64,000 nucleotides of DNA from Cladopsammia gracilis. Its lineage: Eukaryota > Cnidaria > Anthozoa > Scleractinia > Dendrophylliidae. Below are positions 15,146-23,814 of the stretch, piece after piece. The stretch is taken from the NCBI GenBank assembly GCA_022457155.1, contig JAJGOT010000439.1:1-64000 (forward strand), written 5' to 3'. The notes below the pieces were generated by a model that was given only the letters and a program-made list of their open reading frames with translations, made no database searches and was not told where the DNA came from. The position numbers and the translations under genes are program-made. How positions within the stretch are numbered: position 1 is the stretch's first letter; each line of letters opens with the position of its first letter.

Positions 15146-17092
15146 CAAGTAAGCTTTTGTTTGGCTGTAATATCTTAATGGTTATTTATGTGTCCATTTA
15201 AACAAATATATATTGTGGTTTAATTTTAGTTTTTGTTCAAACATTTTTAAACCAGTTTTTTCAAACCAGTTCAATTTACCCCCATAGAAAAGTGGTTTAA
15301 TATTTGCTTCATTTTATTATGCTCTCTCTCTTTCCAGTACTTGTTCTTTCGAGCTATTGTTTAAGGTGGAATGGTCAGTTTTATCACTTGACAATTTAAA
15401 TTTTGCAAGTGGGCCACATTTCTTTGTATTATGTGCTTCATTGAGCCTGGCAGCTTATCGATGAGCAATGAAATACAAAGTGAGAATGAGAAAAATGTCA
15501 TGATTGTTTTCATTTTAGGTGGTTGTCCATGAAAGGTTGGGTTGTAAGAAACTCAGACAAAGAAACAGGAATTGTACAATTTATAATACTCTTCAGGGAT
15601 ATAGATAACAGCCGGCTACTGGCTTATTTCACCAGCTGAAAGAGAAATTACAACCGGCTGAAATTTCACTAGAACACAGTGCACAAGCCAGAAAAACTGG
15701 CTGGGCTTGTTAATAAAATATCTTACTAATCACTGCAAACTATTAAAATATTTTGAACAATTTTTTAAGACATTATGATACTTAACAGGAACTGGTTAGT
15801 AATAGTAATTGGACTGAGTGGAGTACAATTCAGGGAGTAATCAGGCGAGTAATTTCAAATCGACCGAGCGCGTAGCGCGAGGACGATTTGAAATTACGAG
15901 CACGGTTACCCCTGAATTGTACAACACGAAGTTCAATTACTAATTAATCGAATCAATAACAAAATTCGAGATTAAAAAGTCTATGTCAACTTTTTTGTAC
16001 TAAAAACGTCTAGGATATTTTCTATCAGTTTGAAAGTAGAAGGAAAACAGCAAAAAGAACCCATTCGAGTGCAACTGATTGACGCATGCGCAACGTAGGT
16101 GTCCAATTACGGCTATCCAATTACAAAAAGTTGTAATTGGATAGCTGTAATTGGACACCCACGTGACGGCGCGCCAATTACGTGAGAAATAGGCGCGCGG
16201 AAGACCAATCACAATCGATAATTTTGTTATTGATACGATTATAAGTAAAACACTAATGGTATTGTAGTAATGTAACATGTTTTGCTAAGTCATTGAAGAA
16301 CAAATACTTTTTGTTGTTCAATACGTTAACAGAATGCATGTTGAAGGGAGGTTTCCATGGTTCCGCGCATGTGCAAGCTATGACGTAACCCATTTAATTT
16401 CATTGTTTAGACCAATCGGAAGCGAGCAGATCACGGTCAGTCAGTCATAGAATAAATCCTTCAGGGCAAACGTTTTATTATTGAATATCGATAACTTTTT
16501 GACCATATTTGGGCAGTGTATCAATGTGTTGAATTATAAAAATTATTATAAAGTGGCTTTAGTTATATTTTACAGTACTCACACTTTTATTCTACAGGAT
16601 GTAAATTTAACTTTTAATTGTACAGATGTATTTCATTGTTTAAATGTATATTTTCAATATTAATCATTCCTGTAAGACAGGAGTTACATGTACCATTTCG
16701 AGACATATTCCATGCTGCAACTCCTGTAAAAACAGTCTGCAGATTACATGTAAGCTTAGGTCGACTTAACTTTATTAATGTTTTCCATGGATCTGTATCG
16801 CGCTTAGATGTTGTTTTCCGCTTTGGAACTGAAAACTACATGTACAGTACTATAACGGTTGTACTGTCACTTAAACCATGATTAAAGTAATGACCTTGAG
16901 TTTAATTTCTTCCATTACACAGAGAGGAGAAGAAAATGAACGTCCGTCGATCAAATTAAACAAGTAATTCCATGATGGAGCTTCAAAAGAAAATATCTGG
17001 CTCACCTCCGTGTCAAAAGCTGGATTGTACTCGTTGAAACCACTGTAGAGATCATCTTCATCATCTCCGACGAGATGTACTGACTGCATCAT
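397..17092 (-). CDS. IFT88: IFT88 (intraflagellar transport protein 88), 22 exons, C-terminus beyond window
   Basis: IFT88 is a TPR subunit of the IFT-B complex that carries cargo along cilia. I spliced it by hand; coding exons in transcript order are 17092-17006, 13967-13902, 13442-13410, 12746-12696, 12529-12469, 12281-12194, 11823-11733, 11264-11160, 8564-8462, 7518-7404, 7246-7015, 6610-6540, 5882-5796, 5280-5181, 4301-4215, 4105-4036, 3618-3502, 2907-2799, 1849-1811, 1344-1233, 847-732 and 449-397. All have GT donors, AG acceptors and matching phases, giving about 664 residues against roughly 830 in vertebrates. The start is fixed by the family N-terminus DEDDLYSGFNEYNPAFDTE. TPR motifs include NMGNIYYEQKKYPQAVKQY, NKGNCLFASGDYEKAREYY and LGELYDSEQDKSQAFQY. 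The donor of exon 2907-2799 (GTATCC) is weak. The last exons and stop lie left of base 1. No frameshift was seen. Confidence 0.95.
500..700 (-). mobile_element. MITE fragment, same family as 35591-36136
   Basis: The segment reads as a reverse-complement relative of the right half of the 35591-36136 element. Shared landmarks are the ATATCAAAATTCAGAAGC end, a segment around GGGCCAAATTTTGAAG, and GTGTACCA...GTACACCAACATGGC. It lies inside IFT88 intron 450-731. Confidence 0.6.
1950..2160 (+). mobile_element. tRNA-derived SINE copy (diverged)
   Basis: It shares the body of the SINE at 14177-14462: an A-box-like GATGGCCTAATGGTCAGTGTG, then TAAATGGGTACTGG, GGTAACCCTGCGATGGAC and AGCATCCCATCCAGGGG. 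It lies in IFT88 intron 1850-2798. Ends are approximate and no clear target duplication was found. Confidence 0.65.
2406..2735 (+). repeat. 17-bp minisatellite, unit AGGTGTCYGTATTATAG
   Basis: About 15-18 tandem copies with C/T and minor length variants in IFT88 intron 1850-2798. There is no coding potential. Confidence 0.9.
6094..6275 (+). mobile_element. tRNA-derived SINE copy
   Basis: An A-box-like GTGAAGTGGTTAGCCAATGC and a B-box-like GTGGTTCCAGGCC are followed by the family body (TTAGACAAGAAACTTTACTC, TCTCTCCACCCAGG, GGGGGTAACCCTGCAATGG). It lies in IFT88 intron 5883-6539. The B box is degenerate. Confidence 0.7.
7922..8100. repeat. Dispersed repeat, inverted relative of 15594-15720
   Basis: Both segments carry AATTTCAGCCGGT..., ...AGCCGGTAGCCAGCT and GCCCAGCCAG...CTGGCTT motifs in opposite orientation. 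Both are intronic in IFT88. The element type was not identified. Confidence 0.5.
8150..8350 (-). mobile_element. MITE-like repeat, relative of 30655-30870
   Basis: It shares in inverted orientation CAGTTCCAG, a GGGGGTCTCAAAA tract, ACAGGAAAGTATGAAGC, GGAATTTCCAGAGGGG and a CTTCCAC...GGGAGG end with 30655-30870. It lies in IFT88 intron 7519-8461. Confidence 0.55.
9058..11055 (+). mobile_element. Intact pogo/Tigger-like DNA transposon (1998 bp, TA target duplication)
   Basis: The element has perfect 25-bp terminal inverted repeats beginning CCGTATTTACCCGTGTATAA, flanked by TA at 9056-9057 and 11056-11057. Sub-terminal copies of a TATTATACA(C/T)GG motif sit inside both ends. It contains one uninterrupted transposase ORF and an AATAAA site near 10930. 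It lies antisense in IFT88 intron 8565-11159. Intact ends and ORF suggest recent insertion and possible autonomy. Confidence 0.95.
9288..10625 (+). CDS. Pogo/Tigger-type DDD transposase, 445 aa
   Basis: This protein would cut and paste the surrounding element in the nucleus. It has an N-terminal Psq-type helix-turn-helix (about residues 26-68), a CENP-B/Tc5-type DNA-binding domain (about 80-155, with WCQRFMKRNGLSLRQKTT) and a DDE_1 catalytic domain. The likely catalytic aspartates are D192 in NMDETP, D299 in LLVCDAFEAH and D335 in LQPLDV, a DD35D arrangement typical of pogo/Tigger. The C-terminus is acidic. The ORF has no stops or frameshifts and a higher GC content than the AT-rich intron around it. 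A second in-frame ATG at 9330 (MATKLTG...) may be the true start, since the first 14 residues look unlike the family. It is encoded opposite to IFT88. Confidence 0.93.
   Translation: MINSHFNFEQSNVNMATKLTGTKRQSYTVSDKLRIINFAEKHGNRAAEREFGVSESNVRLWRKSKENLEEMPRLKRANRGKKAAWPELEVDLLDWITEKRNNGLAILPSLVRLKALDMAKNEKYGIPPGQFKAGNHWCQRFMKRNGLSLRQKTTLAQRLPDDYEEKIVRFHRYIIDLRKEHSYPLHVIANMDETPLTFDMPPNRTIHNTGEKTIKIRTTGNEKNRITVVLTCAGDGSKLRPMVNFKRKTLPKVANKHGVVIAAQEKGWMDGEGMKTWIEKVWRSRRGGLGRRRSLLVCDAFEAHVTESVKTALTRENTNLAVIPGGLTSILQPLDVSINKPFKDGVRKRWMEWMSEGIHEFTASGRQKKPSEELILSWIAGAWQDISEEMIESSFMKCGITNSLDGSEDDLVYQTEDDCNEELDDSFARELFQSDSESEFEGFEI
14177..14462 (+). mobile_element. tRNA(Glu)-like SINE with 11-bp target duplication
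   Basis: The head has a strong A box (GTGGTCTAGTGGTTAGC) and B box (GGTTCGAAGCC), most like tRNA-Glu, followed by a non-tRNA body. ACAACCTGTTG is duplicated at 14166-14176 and 14463-14473. The uninterrupted target repeat occurs at about 31395-31520 in RMI1, which confirms both ends. It lies in IFT88 intron 1. It is not a functional tRNA gene because the acceptor stem is degenerate. Confidence 0.88.
14893..14969. repeat. (TA)n microsatellite
   Basis: An uninterrupted TA dinucleotide tract of almost 40 units in IFT88 intron 1. Confidence 0.97.
15056..15141. repeat. (CA)n microsatellite
   Basis: About 43 uninterrupted CA units in IFT88 intron 1, close to the TA tract. Confidence 0.97.
15794..16240. 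mobile_element. Multi-hairpin MITE, copy 1
   Basis: Three nested inverted repeats are visible. The first pairs TTAGTAATAGTAATTGGAC with GTTCAATTACTAA (15794-15946). A tight hairpin of GTGTCCAATTAC...GTAATTGGACAC lies at 16098-16159. The third pairs ATCAATAACAAAATT with AATTTTGTTATTGAT at about 15950-16235. A second copy lies at 27490-27914 in RMI1. There is no coding capacity. Confidence 0.75.
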
Positions 17093-17250
17093 CTTTCCGA
17101 GCTATTTATGGTTACAAAAATATAAGTATATTTTTCACATCAGCAGCAAGAAAAGTTCGGAATGTTTGCAGTTGCCATCAACAAATATGGCCGCCCCCGA
17201 CAACGTCACTTGTAGCCTAGTGCTCATGCGTCGAGTTTCCCGCGCTGATT
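17093..17250. promoter_or_regulatory. IFT88 5' region; remnant of a compact IFT88/RMI1 bidirectional promoter
   Basis: These 158 bp lie between the IFT88 start codon and the left end of FB-1. Adding the 6 bp between the right target duplication and the RMI1 ATG (25887-25892) rebuilds an ancestral head-to-head intergenic gap of about 164 bp. Visible motifs are a YY1-like AATATGGCCGCC, a CRE-like ACGTCA core and an RFX X-box-like site. The bidirectional role is inferred from spacing and orientation. Confidence 0.6.
17171..17185. promoter_or_regulatory. Candidate RFX X-box
   Basis: GTTGCC-ATC-AACAAA fits the ciliary X-box pattern RYYNYY-N(1-3)-RRNRAC with a single final mismatch (A for C). It lies about 80 bp upstream of the IFT88 ATG, where X-boxes of ciliary genes usually sit. 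A chance match is possible. Confidence 0.35.
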
Positions 17251-20200
17251 CAATCTCGTCCCCAGAGGCCGCGTTCCTTTTGGTCAGCGGGTAGTTACTT
17301 CATATATGGTTATTATAGTGTACCTTACTTATATAACTCATAAGCCATATTTCTCCATGTATATCCATGTAAAGCCATGTATCACTATGTATATTCATTT
17401 AAAGCCATGTATCACTATGTATATCCATGTAAAGCCATGTATCACCATGTATACCCATATATAGCCATGTAAAGCCATGTATTACCATATATAGCCATGT
17501 ATTACCATGTATTACCATGTATAGCCATGTATTACCATGTATAGCCATGTATCACCATGTATAGCCATGTGTAGCCATGTATCACCATGTATAGCCATGT
17601 ATAGCCATGTATAGCCATGTGTAGCCATGTATTACCATGTATTACCATGTATAGCCATGTGTAGCCATGTATCACCATGTATAGCCATGTATAGCCATGT
17701 GTAGCCATGTATTACCATGTATTACCATGTATAGCCATGTATAGCCACGTGTAGCCATGCATTACCATGTATTACCATGTATAGCCATGTATAGCCATGC
17801 ATTACCATGTATAGCGATGTATAGCCATGTATAGCCATGTATCACCACGTATAGCCATGTATTACCATGTATAGCCATGTATGGCCATGTATAGCCATGT
17901 ATAGCCATGTATAGCCATGTATCACCACGTATAGCCATGTATAGCCATGTATTACCATGTATTACCATGTATTACCATGGTTATTATAGTGTACCTTACT
18001 TATATAACTCATAAGCCATATTTCTCCATGTATATCCATGTAAAGCCATGTATCACTATGTATATTCATTTAAAGCCATGCATCACTATGTATATCCATG
18101 TAAAGCCATGTATCACCATGTATACCCATATATAGCCATGTAAAGCCATGTATCACCATGTATTACCATATATAGCCATGTATTACCATGTATTACCATG
18201 TATAGCCATGTATTACCATGTATAGCCATGTATCACCATGTATAGCCATGTGTAGCCATGTATCACCATGTATAGCCATGTATAGCCATGTGTAGCCATG
18301 TATTACCATGTATTACCATGTATAGCCATGTGTAGCCATGTATCACCATGTATAGCCATGTATAGCCATGTATAGCCATGTGTAGCCATGTATTACCATG
18401 TATTACCATGTATAGCCATGTATAGCCACGTGTAGCCATGCATTACCATGTATTACCATGTATAGCCATGTATAGCCATGCATTACCATGTATAGCGATG
18501 TATAGCCATGTATAGCCATGTATCACCACGTATAGCCATGTATAGCCATGTATTACCATGTATAGCCATGTATGGCCATGTATAGCCATGTATAGCCATG
18601 TATCACCACGTATAGCCATGTATAGCCATGTATTACCATGTATTACCATGTATTACCATGGTTATTATAGTGTACCTTACTTATATAACTCATAAGCCAT
18701 ATTTCTCCATGTATATCCATGTAAAGCCATGTATCACTATGTATATTCATTTAAAGCCATGTATCACTATGTATATCCATGTAAAGCCATGTATCACCAT
18801 GTATACCCATATATAGCCATGTAAAGCCATGTATCACCATGTATTACCATATATAGCCATGTATTACCATGTATTACCATGTATAGCCATGTATTACCAT
18901 GTATAGCCATGTATCACCATGTATAGCCATGTGTAGCCATGTATCACCATGTATAGCCATGTATAGCCATGTGTAGCCATGTATTACCATGTATTACCAT
19001 GTATAGCCATGTGTAGCCATGTATCACCATGTATAGCCATGTATAGCCATGTGTAGCCATGTATTACCATGTATTACCATGTATAGCCATGTATAGCCAC
19101 GTGTAGCCATGCATTACCATGTATTACCATGTATAGCCATGTATAGCCATGCATTACCATGTATAGCGATGTATAGCCATGTATAGCCATGTATCACCAC
19201 GTATAGCCATGTATAGCCATGTATTACCATGTATAGCCATGTATGGCCATGTATAGCCATGTATAGCCATGTATAGCCATGTATCACCACGTATAGCCAT
19301 GTATAGCCATGTATTACCATGTATAGCCATGTATTACCATGTATAGCCATGTATAGCCATGTATAGCCATGTATTACCATGTATAGCCATGTATCACCAT
19401 GTATAGCCATGTATTACCATGTATAGCCATGTATAGCCATGTATAGCCATGTATAGCCATGTATAGCCATGTATTACCATGTATTACCATGTATAGCCAT
19501 GCATAGCCACGTGAAGCCATGTATCACCACGTATAGCCATGTATTACCATGTATTACCATGTATAGCCATGTATTACCATGTATAGCCATGTATCACCAT
19601 GTATAGCCATGTATTACCATGTATAGAAAAGAATAGCCATGTATAGCCATGTATAGCCATGTATAGCCATGTATTACCATGTATAGCCATGTATAGCCAT
19701 GTATAGCCATGTATGACCACGTATAGCCATGTACAGCCATGTATTACCATGTATAGCCATGTATTACCATGTATAGTCATGTATAGCCATGTATAGCCAT
19801 GTATAGCCATGTATTACCATGTATAGCCATGTATTATCATGTATTCCCATGTATTACCATGTATAGCCATGCATAGCCACGTGAAGCCATGTATCACCAT
19901 GTATTACCATGTATAGCCATGTATCACCATGTATTACCATGTATAGCCATGTATAGCCATGTATAGCCATGTGTATGCATGTATTACCATGTATAGCCAT
20001 GTGTAGCCATGTATCACCATGTATATCCATGTAAAGCCATGTATCACCATGTATAGCCATGTATAGCCATGTATCACCATGTATCACCATGTATCACCAT
20101 GTATCACCATGTATCACCATGTATAGCCATGTATCACCATGCATCACCATGTAAAGCCATGTATCGCCATGTATCACCATGTATCGCCATGTATCGCCAT

Positions 20201-20400
20201 GTATCGCCATGTATCGCCATGTATCACCATGTATCACCATGTATCACCATGTATCGCCATGTATCGCCATGTATCGCCATGTATCGCCATGTATCACCGT
20301 GTATCGCCATGTATTACCATGTATCACCATGTATAACCATGTTTAGCCAAGTATAGCCATGTATCGCCATGTATCACCATGTATCACCATGTATAGCCAT
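17251..20400 (+). repeat. FB-1 left inverted-repeat arm: 10-bp minisatellite with a 0.67-kb higher-order repeat
   Basis: After the 90-bp terminal segment the arm is an array of a 10-bp monomer of the form ATNNCCATGT (variants ATAGCC, ATTACC, ATCACC, ATCGCC). A unique leader (GGTTATTATAGTGTACC...) recurs at 17308, 17979 and 18660, marking three higher-order units of 671, 681 and about 680 bp. The array then degenerates into freer monomer mixtures, with CAC and CGC variants enriched near 20050-20330. Confidence 0.95.
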
Positions 20401-20923
20401 TTTTAGTATATACTGAAACAGTGGATAGCATTGTTGGCGCGCCCTGAAACTCGGAATAGCAAGTGCTATTCACCTCCCAGCAATTTGCGCGCGAAAATTG
20501 TAATCGTTGACAGGAATAAATGAGTTAAAAAGCATCATTTTCGTTATATTATCTCACTGTTTCAGTGTAATTACTAAAACAACTATTCACCTCAGTGTAG
20601 GTGGGTAAAATGTAAAAAAAAAAAAATGCTCGCGAAGCCAAATAATGCCAAAAAAGTGCTAGCACTATCGGTAAGAGCCTAGTACATGACTATACATGGC
20701 TATCAGGGGCGTTCCTACGCTTTTTCTGATTGTAAGCCTTGATGGTTGTGAGTGCCGAAGGAACGAATTTATACAAACTGTCTATGTTTACACAAGCGTG
20801 AAACCTCAACTACCGAACAACACTAATTATAATTTCGCAATTCATAAAATCTTGACCCTAATTCTGCCAGAGGGGCCAAGAAAACAGAAACTTTTATCTT
20901 ACATACGACTTCCGAGGCAATCT
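20401..20923. other. FB-1 central region, left non-coding flank
   Basis: No supported gene. An inverted pair ACTGAAACAGTG / CACTGTTTCAGT occurs at about 20412 and 20554, and a stray TATACATGGCTAT at 20690. A plus-strand ORF at 20696-20998 runs antisense to the predicted 3' end of the nuclease gene and ends across a transposon insertion junction, so I do not call it. Confidence 0.5.
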
Positions 20924-22818
20924 ATGTGTCTAAACTACGAGCCGTATTGGCAGGCAGCAATTCAGGCTGAAGAGATTGCTCCGCCAACTTATCCTTAAGG
21001 TTACAGTGTACCTTCGGGGGTGTCTCCAGTAAAACAGCTCTAGCGTCTTAAGATTACACTTAATATACCTAAACCCAGACATCAAATTAAAGCTTATAGA
21101 GCTGGCTATCTAAATATGGAAATCATTTGGTAATAAAGTGAATTGTCGAATTTTTTACGACGTCTTAATTCGAACGTCCGAATAAGCTTTAAAACGCTAT
21201 AACTCAAAGTGATTATTGTATTTTGCTAATTTGATTTGTTCTCGGGTTTCCGGACACGAAGCCCCAAAAAAAAACGTGTCGGCGATTTCCCATATTCAAT
21301 TGCAGTGAAAAGTTACAGAATATTTTCGAAACAGGTAGAAAAAAAATTGGAATGATCGCACGGAAATGGCTCTTGACGAAAAAGTTTTCGGAAATAAGAA
21401 ATTCGCCGACACGTTTTTGTTGATTAAATGTTAGCCTAGCTTCTGTCCAAATTTGAGGAAAATCGAACAAATTTCCTTTGAGTTGTAGCTTTTTAAAGTG
21501 TCCCCAACAAGCGAAAAATGAACTTTGAGAAAACGGCGCTTAAAAAACATATCGCTTCGTAAACAAACTCCTCCCACAAAAGTTATACCGTCATTTCTCC
21601 GTCAATTTTCACTATTTGTCGATAATTTTTTTTTTGGATGAAAGTTCATTCTGTAAACTTTATTTTGACGCCGTAACCTTAAGAAATACCTCAATTTGAG
21701 CAGTGTCATCACTCACTGATCTTGTGAAGCTGAACTTAGCTGTCAGTCGAGGAACTTCAGAGTGCTTGGCTATTTTTTTGCGAAGGCTTGCCAAGTTCTT
21801 GTGAAAGCGCTCGACCTCCGTTTGAATGCTGTTCAAGAACCCCTCGTGCTTGACAATTTGGAGTTCTGTTGCGTCCAGCAACTTCCATACAAACAATGCA
21901 ACCGGCTTCGGGCCCTCGTCTGGAGCAAGGAAAGCCTTTTTCATTCTGATGTAACGCAAAAACTCCTCGTCTTCGTATTCTTTGCTGAACGACATTCTAA
22001 CCGCGCCGTAAGAACACCATAGGTCTTTCTCGGCTATTGAAGACATTATTTGCTCAAACGTCTGAGTTTGTTTAAGAGCACCAATGTCAATAAGTTCGGT
22101 TTGATTGCGTGTTAGCTTTTGTTTTGAAAACAAATAACAGATGCCCCAGGCGAGTGTATTGCGCCCTTTTGTCTTGTAAATATTTCTACCGTTTAGAAGA
22201 TTATTATGATTCAAACTTGGCTCTATCTGTTTTAAAGAGCACATTCTGAAGTAAGAATCAACAAAAAGGCCTTTGTTGACCATGTCCCCGCTAAAAGCAA
22301 GGCCAGTTTGTAGCTGGGTTGCATAATAACTAGGAACTAGCTCGAGACATAGCTATTTTCCGCTTGAAAGGACACTTGAACTCCAAAAGAATTGAAGTGT
22401 TTTCTTTGTCTAGATAATAGCCGTCAGGACTACATGTGACCTTTCGATATAGTGGGTGATCTGTTGCTAGATTTATAGATATACTGTGAGCAAAAACTCT
22501 AACACAATGCTTCTGCTCAAAGTACTTACGTGCGAGCGGCTCGAACAGATTGCCCCAGGTACAGGCCGTATTGTTGTGCATGTCGGCTGGCTGTATTTTC
22601 TTTAAGAGCAAGCTCTTTGGTGTTTCAAATGGCGAATCGCCTGTCAAGGCTGCAATTTCGGACGCACCAATAGTGTTTTGTCTGTAGCTCACCCAGTCGG
22701 CGCTCTTTTGTTTCAGACCAGTGTTCCTCGACTTTAGAAAGTTCAAGAACACTTGTGTTGTCGTCATCATTGATATACGAAAAGTAAAGGTTTCTTCAAT
22801 TGGTGATAACAGCGACAA
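20924..22818 (-). pseudogene. YqaJ / lambda-exonuclease-like nuclease, frameshifted and interrupted by a TTAA element
   Basis: The family degrades or processes DNA ends (PD-(D/E)xK fold) and occurs in phages, large DNA viruses and some eukaryotic transposons. The N-terminal part (22818-22330, 162 codons) shows IGASEIAALTG, CTWGNLFEPLARKYFE, SPDGYYLD and LLEFKCPFKRK; likely metal ligands are D132, E146 and K148. A one-base frameshift near 22345 separates this from the next part, which begins with the family signature VPSYYATQLQTGL and stays open to the insertion at 21682. A 680-bp TTAA-flanked element (20999-21678) supplies the present stop. Beyond it the original frame resumes for about 24 codons to a TAG near 20924. 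Function is probably lost in this copy unless frameshifting or an assembly error is involved. Confidence 0.8.
20999..21678. mobile_element. 680-bp non-autonomous TTAA-target element nested in FB-1
   Basis: TTAA is duplicated at 20995-20998 and 21679-21682. The ends are inverted: GGTTACAGTGT at left and, read inward from the right, GGTTACGGCGT. TTAA targeting fits Kolobok or piggyBac relatives. Removing it lets the nuclease reading frame continue, which independently supports both junctions. No protein is encoded. Confidence 0.82.
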
Positions 22819-23029
22819 GTTGTTGTGGAGTCAGTCTTTGCGCAGCTTCAAGAATATATTGCGGTACACTGGATGGAGGAGATGTTTGCCCTCGAGTTTC
22901 TTCACGGTGTTCACAGCGTTCACCTTTTCCTTTTCTGCATCCATAGCAAAGAAGACTTCCATGTCTTGAGTGGTTAAAGGCTGTTCGTTTACTTGATTGT
23001 GTCAGAACGCTCTTTCTTCCTCTCCCCAT
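22796..23029 (-). CDS. Small basic protein upstream of the nuclease, or its N-terminal part; 77 aa
   Basis: The product is unrecognised. It starts with a basic stretch (MGRGRKSVLTQSSKR), has a cysteine pair region (LLCYGCRKGKGERC) that could bind zinc, and ends in a helical segment (QYILEAAQRLTPQQLVAVIT). It overlaps the start of the nuclease ORF by 23 bp in another frame. This could be a translationally overlapping gene, an unspliced exon, or the nuclease N-terminus separated by a second frameshift. A 58-bp element with a CCAAT motif lies 31 bp upstream, shared with the zinc-finger gene. Confidence 0.55.
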   Translation of the reverse strand: MGRGRKSVLTQSSKRTAFNHSRHGSLLCYGCRKGKGERCEHREETRGQTSPPSSVPQYILEAAQRLTPQQLVAVITN

Positions 23030-23059
23030 CGTTGCTTATGTACCCGAGAGGGGTTTCTC

Positions 23060-23117
23060 CTATTGGCTATGTATCGTTTGCCGTTGCGGGCTCGGGGAAA
23101 AATGCATTTACCCCTAC
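23060..23117 (-). promoter_or_regulatory. Duplicated upstream element, copy A
   Basis: On the minus strand it reads GGGGTAAATGCATTTTT..CCCGAGCCCGCAACGGCAA..GATACATAGCCAAT, ending in a CCAAT box. It lies 31 bp upstream of the ATG of the 22796-23029 ORF and nearly matches 23502-23562. Confidence 0.65.
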
Positions 23118-23169
23118 CAAAGGTAGCCGAAAATCGAGGTACCCCTGATCAAAATTACACTCTAGTTAA

Positions 23170-23472
23170 TCAGTGATCAATGTACGAAGTCGGACAGCCA
23201 TTTTTTATATGATTGTAAACCGTTGCCTTAGACAATCTTCGATTGCAGCCGGGACAAAGCTCTTTCGGCCGTGGTTCTGTTCGCAGCTTCTTACAAGCGT
23301 ATTTTTGATGCTCAACAAGCGAATGCCCTTGTGTAAAGTTCAAGCCGCAATGTCTACAAGGGTTGTATTCGAACGTCCCTTTGTTCTTTGCATACAAGTC
23401 ATCACCTTCTTTCAACTCAATTCCCCGCATTTTCAAAAATGCAACAGCAGTCATTGCTTTACTGTGTGCCAT
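23170..23472 (-). CDS. Two-zinc-finger protein of FB-1, 100 aa
   Basis: Two C2HC-like fingers are visible: C-x2-C-x12-H-x4-C (CRHCGLNFTQGHSLVEHQKYAC, around residues 38-60) and C-x2-C-x11-H-x4-C (CPGCNRRLSKATVYNHIKNGC, around 72-93). The N-terminus is helical with no signal. Such a protein could bind DNA, for example the element ends, but that is inference. It shares strand and a duplicated upstream element with the small ORF at 22796-23029, which suggests the two FB-1 transcription units are co-regulated. I do not recognise a named family. It may be one exon of a longer gene. Confidence 0.6.
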   Translation of the reverse strand: MAHSKAMTAVAFLKMRGIELKEGDDLYAKNKGTFEYNPCRHCGLNFTQGHSLVEHQKYACKKLRTEPRPKELCPGCNRRLSKATVYNHIKNGCPTSYIDH

Positions 23473-23501
23473 TGCGTATATACAAGGGTTTTAGCTTTCT
23501 T

Positions 23502-23562
23502 CAATTGGCTATGTATCGCTTGCCGTTGCGGGCGGGCTCGGGCAAAAATGCATTTACCCCTC
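23502..23562 (-). promoter_or_regulatory. Duplicated upstream element, copy B
   Basis: Nearly identical to 23060-23117 apart from a 4-bp GCCC/CCGC insertion. It lies 30 bp upstream of the zinc-finger ATG. The matching spacing to two different start codons argues for a shared core promoter or 5' leader. Confidence 0.65.
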
Positions 23563-23687
23563 CCCCCTTACGGAGAGGTAAAATTTCGAAGAAATTTACA
23601 CGTTTTTGCAGGCGTGAGCCTCTGAAATTGCCAAAACTGTTGCAAATCGATCCGCGAACAGAGTTTATCAGTGCTCTGATCCGTCAA

Positions 23688-23814
23688 GTAGTTGGTGGGG
23701 AGGCGCGTCAAACACCGTTTTTTCTAGGCCGTTAATTCGCGGGTCGAACTTTAGTGAGACCCGCGAATTAACGGCCTCGAAAAAACGGTGTTTGACTGCC
23801 TCCCCACCAACTAC
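23688..23814. repeat. Long hairpin with 57-bp arms
   Basis: The arms GTAGTTGGTGGGGAGGC... and ...GCCTCCCCACCAACTAC pair almost perfectly around an 11-base loop (about 23746-23757). It lies between the zinc-finger gene and the right array of FB-1. It may be a short foldback element or a structural part of FB-1. Confidence 0.85.

Noticed and set aside
17762..20356. Many ORFs with 10-residue repeats (MAIHGYTWLY or MYHHVSPCIT types) on both strands
   Set aside because: They are translations of a 10-bp array; three monomers make ten codons, so every frame stays open. No start context or conservation.
20696..20998. 100-codon plus ORF in the FB-1 centre
   Set aside because: Overlaps the antisense nuclease 3' end and stops across the TTAA insertion junction.
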